DNA from: Pyrodictiaceae archaeon
GTDB lineage: Archaea > Thermoproteota > Thermoprotei_A > Sulfolobales > Pyrodictiaceae
Assembly: GCA_027046105.1 (NCBI GenBank)
Contig: JALTZQ010000200.1
Location: 1 to 6,242 of the forward strand
Length of the DNA stretch: 6,242 nt
Reading direction: 5' to 3'
Position numbers and translations under genes: made by a program. Of the stretch, positions 5,559-6,242 are shown one piece after another; positions within the stretch are counted from its first letter, which is position 1, and the number at the start of each line of letters is the position of its first letter. Below the pieces are notes generated by a model. The model did not search any database. It saw only the letters and a program-made list of their open reading frames with translations, and was not told where the DNA came from.

Positions 5559-6242
5559 TTAGAGTTTCTCTACGCGGACAACAACGTCGCATTGCATTGC
5601 ACGAGCGCCCTCCTCTGCAACGAGGTCTTCGAACGCCATTAGCATGTTTGTGTTGATACCGCGACCGCCACCATTCATGAATAACTTGATCTCCTCGACG
5701 CCACCATCCATCTTCTTAATGGTTATCTTGGCCTCTCTACCGGGATTAGTAGCGTGCGGCCCTACGATGATGTAGGGGTGTACGTGGTCTGAGACAATGG
5801 CCTTTGCTACTAGCTCACCACCAGGCCCAATAATCCTTATGAGGTCGCCGTCACGTATTCCTAGCTTCTCAGCTCTTGCACGGTTCAATAGAACACCGTC
5901 GAAGCGGTTCCACTCCAGCATGCTGGATGAGAGTCTCGTAAACCTTATCCACATATTAGTTGCAGTCATCTTATCACAGACATCAACTGCTACGAACTCG
6001 TTCTCGCCTAGCCTACGCTCCATCCATTTTGGTGGTATCCAGTGAAGTAGCGGGTTTAGTGGAGACTCTCTACCGATATGGTTTCTGAACTTCTCTAGCC
6101 CAGCAATACTGATGAGCTCTATCTCGCCAGACACTGTAGAAAGGTACTTGCCCTTCAGTGGGTGGTACTTTGGCTCACCTTTTAGGACTACAACACCCTT
6201 CTCCATAAGCTCGTTGAAGTCTATACCCAGTTTCTCGGCTTG
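5559..6242 (-). CDS. Molybdopterin oxidoreductase catalytic subunit, C-terminal part (5' end outside window)
   Basis: The frame is open from the right edge to TAA at 5559, giving 227 residues; the ATG at 6206 is internal, since coding sequence continues upstream of it as QAEKLGIDFNEL. The first visible part ends in SGEIELISI (38-46), the counterpart of the TPSGKIELYS motif of DMSO-reductase-family enzymes. Residues 82-227 form the molybdopterin-dinucleotide-binding C-terminal domain, with VLLNRARAEKLGIRDGDLIRI at 118-138 matching the family's INP-A-LGI-DGD-V pattern. The active-site Mo ligand, N-terminal FeS cluster and any Tat signal lie outside, so the substrate cannot be fixed. Position first in a catalytic-FeS-NrfD operon favours a respiratory polysulfide/thiosulfate/tetrathionate-type reductase; arsenate or other oxidoreductases remain possible. 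Confidence 0.9.
   Translation of the reverse strand, partial: QAEKLGIDFNELMEKGVVVLKGEPKYHPLKGKYLSTVSGEIELISIAGLEKFRNHIGRESPLNPLLHWIPPKWMERRLGENEFVAVDVCDKMTATNMWIRFTRLSSSMLEWNRFDGVLLNRARAEKLGIRDGDLIRIIGPGGELVAKAIVSDHVHPYIIVGPHATNPGREAKITIKKMDGGVEEIKLFMNGGGRGINTNMLMAFEDLVAEEGARAMQCDVVVRVEKL

Noticed and set aside
5038..5656. Plus-strand open frames opposite the FeS and catalytic genes
   Set aside because: They run antisense to strongly supported genes, encode no recognisable motifs and have no SD-start pairing.
5559..6206. Catalytic subunit taken as a complete 215-residue gene starting at 6206
   Set aside because: Coding sequence typical of the family continues in frame to the window edge, and no SD precedes the 6206 ATG.

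Overview
The window looks like chromosomal DNA of a hyperthermophilic, sulfur- or anaerobe-type crenarchaeon. Desulfurococcales/Pyrodictiaceae is my inference and no marker gene is present to prove it. The signs are strong archaeal Shine-Dalgarno (SD) sequences (GGAGGTG, AGGTG) 7-9 nt before starts, TTG start codons, AT-rich TATA-like boxes in place of bacterial -35/-10 promoters, heavy use of CTA/ATA/AGG codons, frequent CTAG, and several archaeal-type protein families. No tRNA, rRNA, CRISPR array or insertion sequence was found.

Layout. Positions 1-1108 (minus strand) hold the first 369 residues of a PLP-dependent lyase/decarboxylase of the sphingosine-1-phosphate-lyase-like group. It is cut by the left edge, and its promoter lies in the 144-nt gap to its right. 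Positions 1253-1783 (minus) encode a small HAD-superfamily phosphatase of the magnesium-dependent phosphatase-1 (MDP-1) type. Positions 1934-2551 (minus), probably reaching 2578, encode an unrecognised basic protein whose start codon is a puzzle. A divergent regulatory region (about 2579-2745) separates it from a plus-strand EamA/DMT-family transporter at 2746-3609, which starts with TTG.

Right half. From 3689 to the right edge the minus strand carries three tightly packed genes of a complex iron-sulfur molybdoenzyme (CISM). Transcribed right to left, they are a molybdopterin-binding catalytic subunit (only its C-terminal 227 residues are visible), a four-cluster [4Fe-4S] electron-transfer subunit with all 16 cysteines, and an NrfD/PsrC-type ten-helix membrane subunit. 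The genes are 22 and 6 nt apart, with SD sequences in the gaps. Subunit order (catalytic, FeS, NrfD) matches polysulfide/thiosulfate reductase operons (psrABC/phsABC type). Electrons would pass between the quinone pool at the NrfD subunit, the FeS wire and the molybdenum site. Sulfur, polysulfide, thiosulfate or tetrathionate are plausible substrates, but the substrate cannot be read from what is visible.

The molybdoenzyme operon converges with the EamA gene. The genes in the left half are on one strand but separated by 144-150 nt gaps, so they look independently transcribed and not like one pathway. The points most worth a second look are the apparent AUA start codon with a strong SD and leader hairpin on the unknown gene, the S1P-lyase-like enzyme in a lineage not known to make sphingolipids, and the unknown gene itself.
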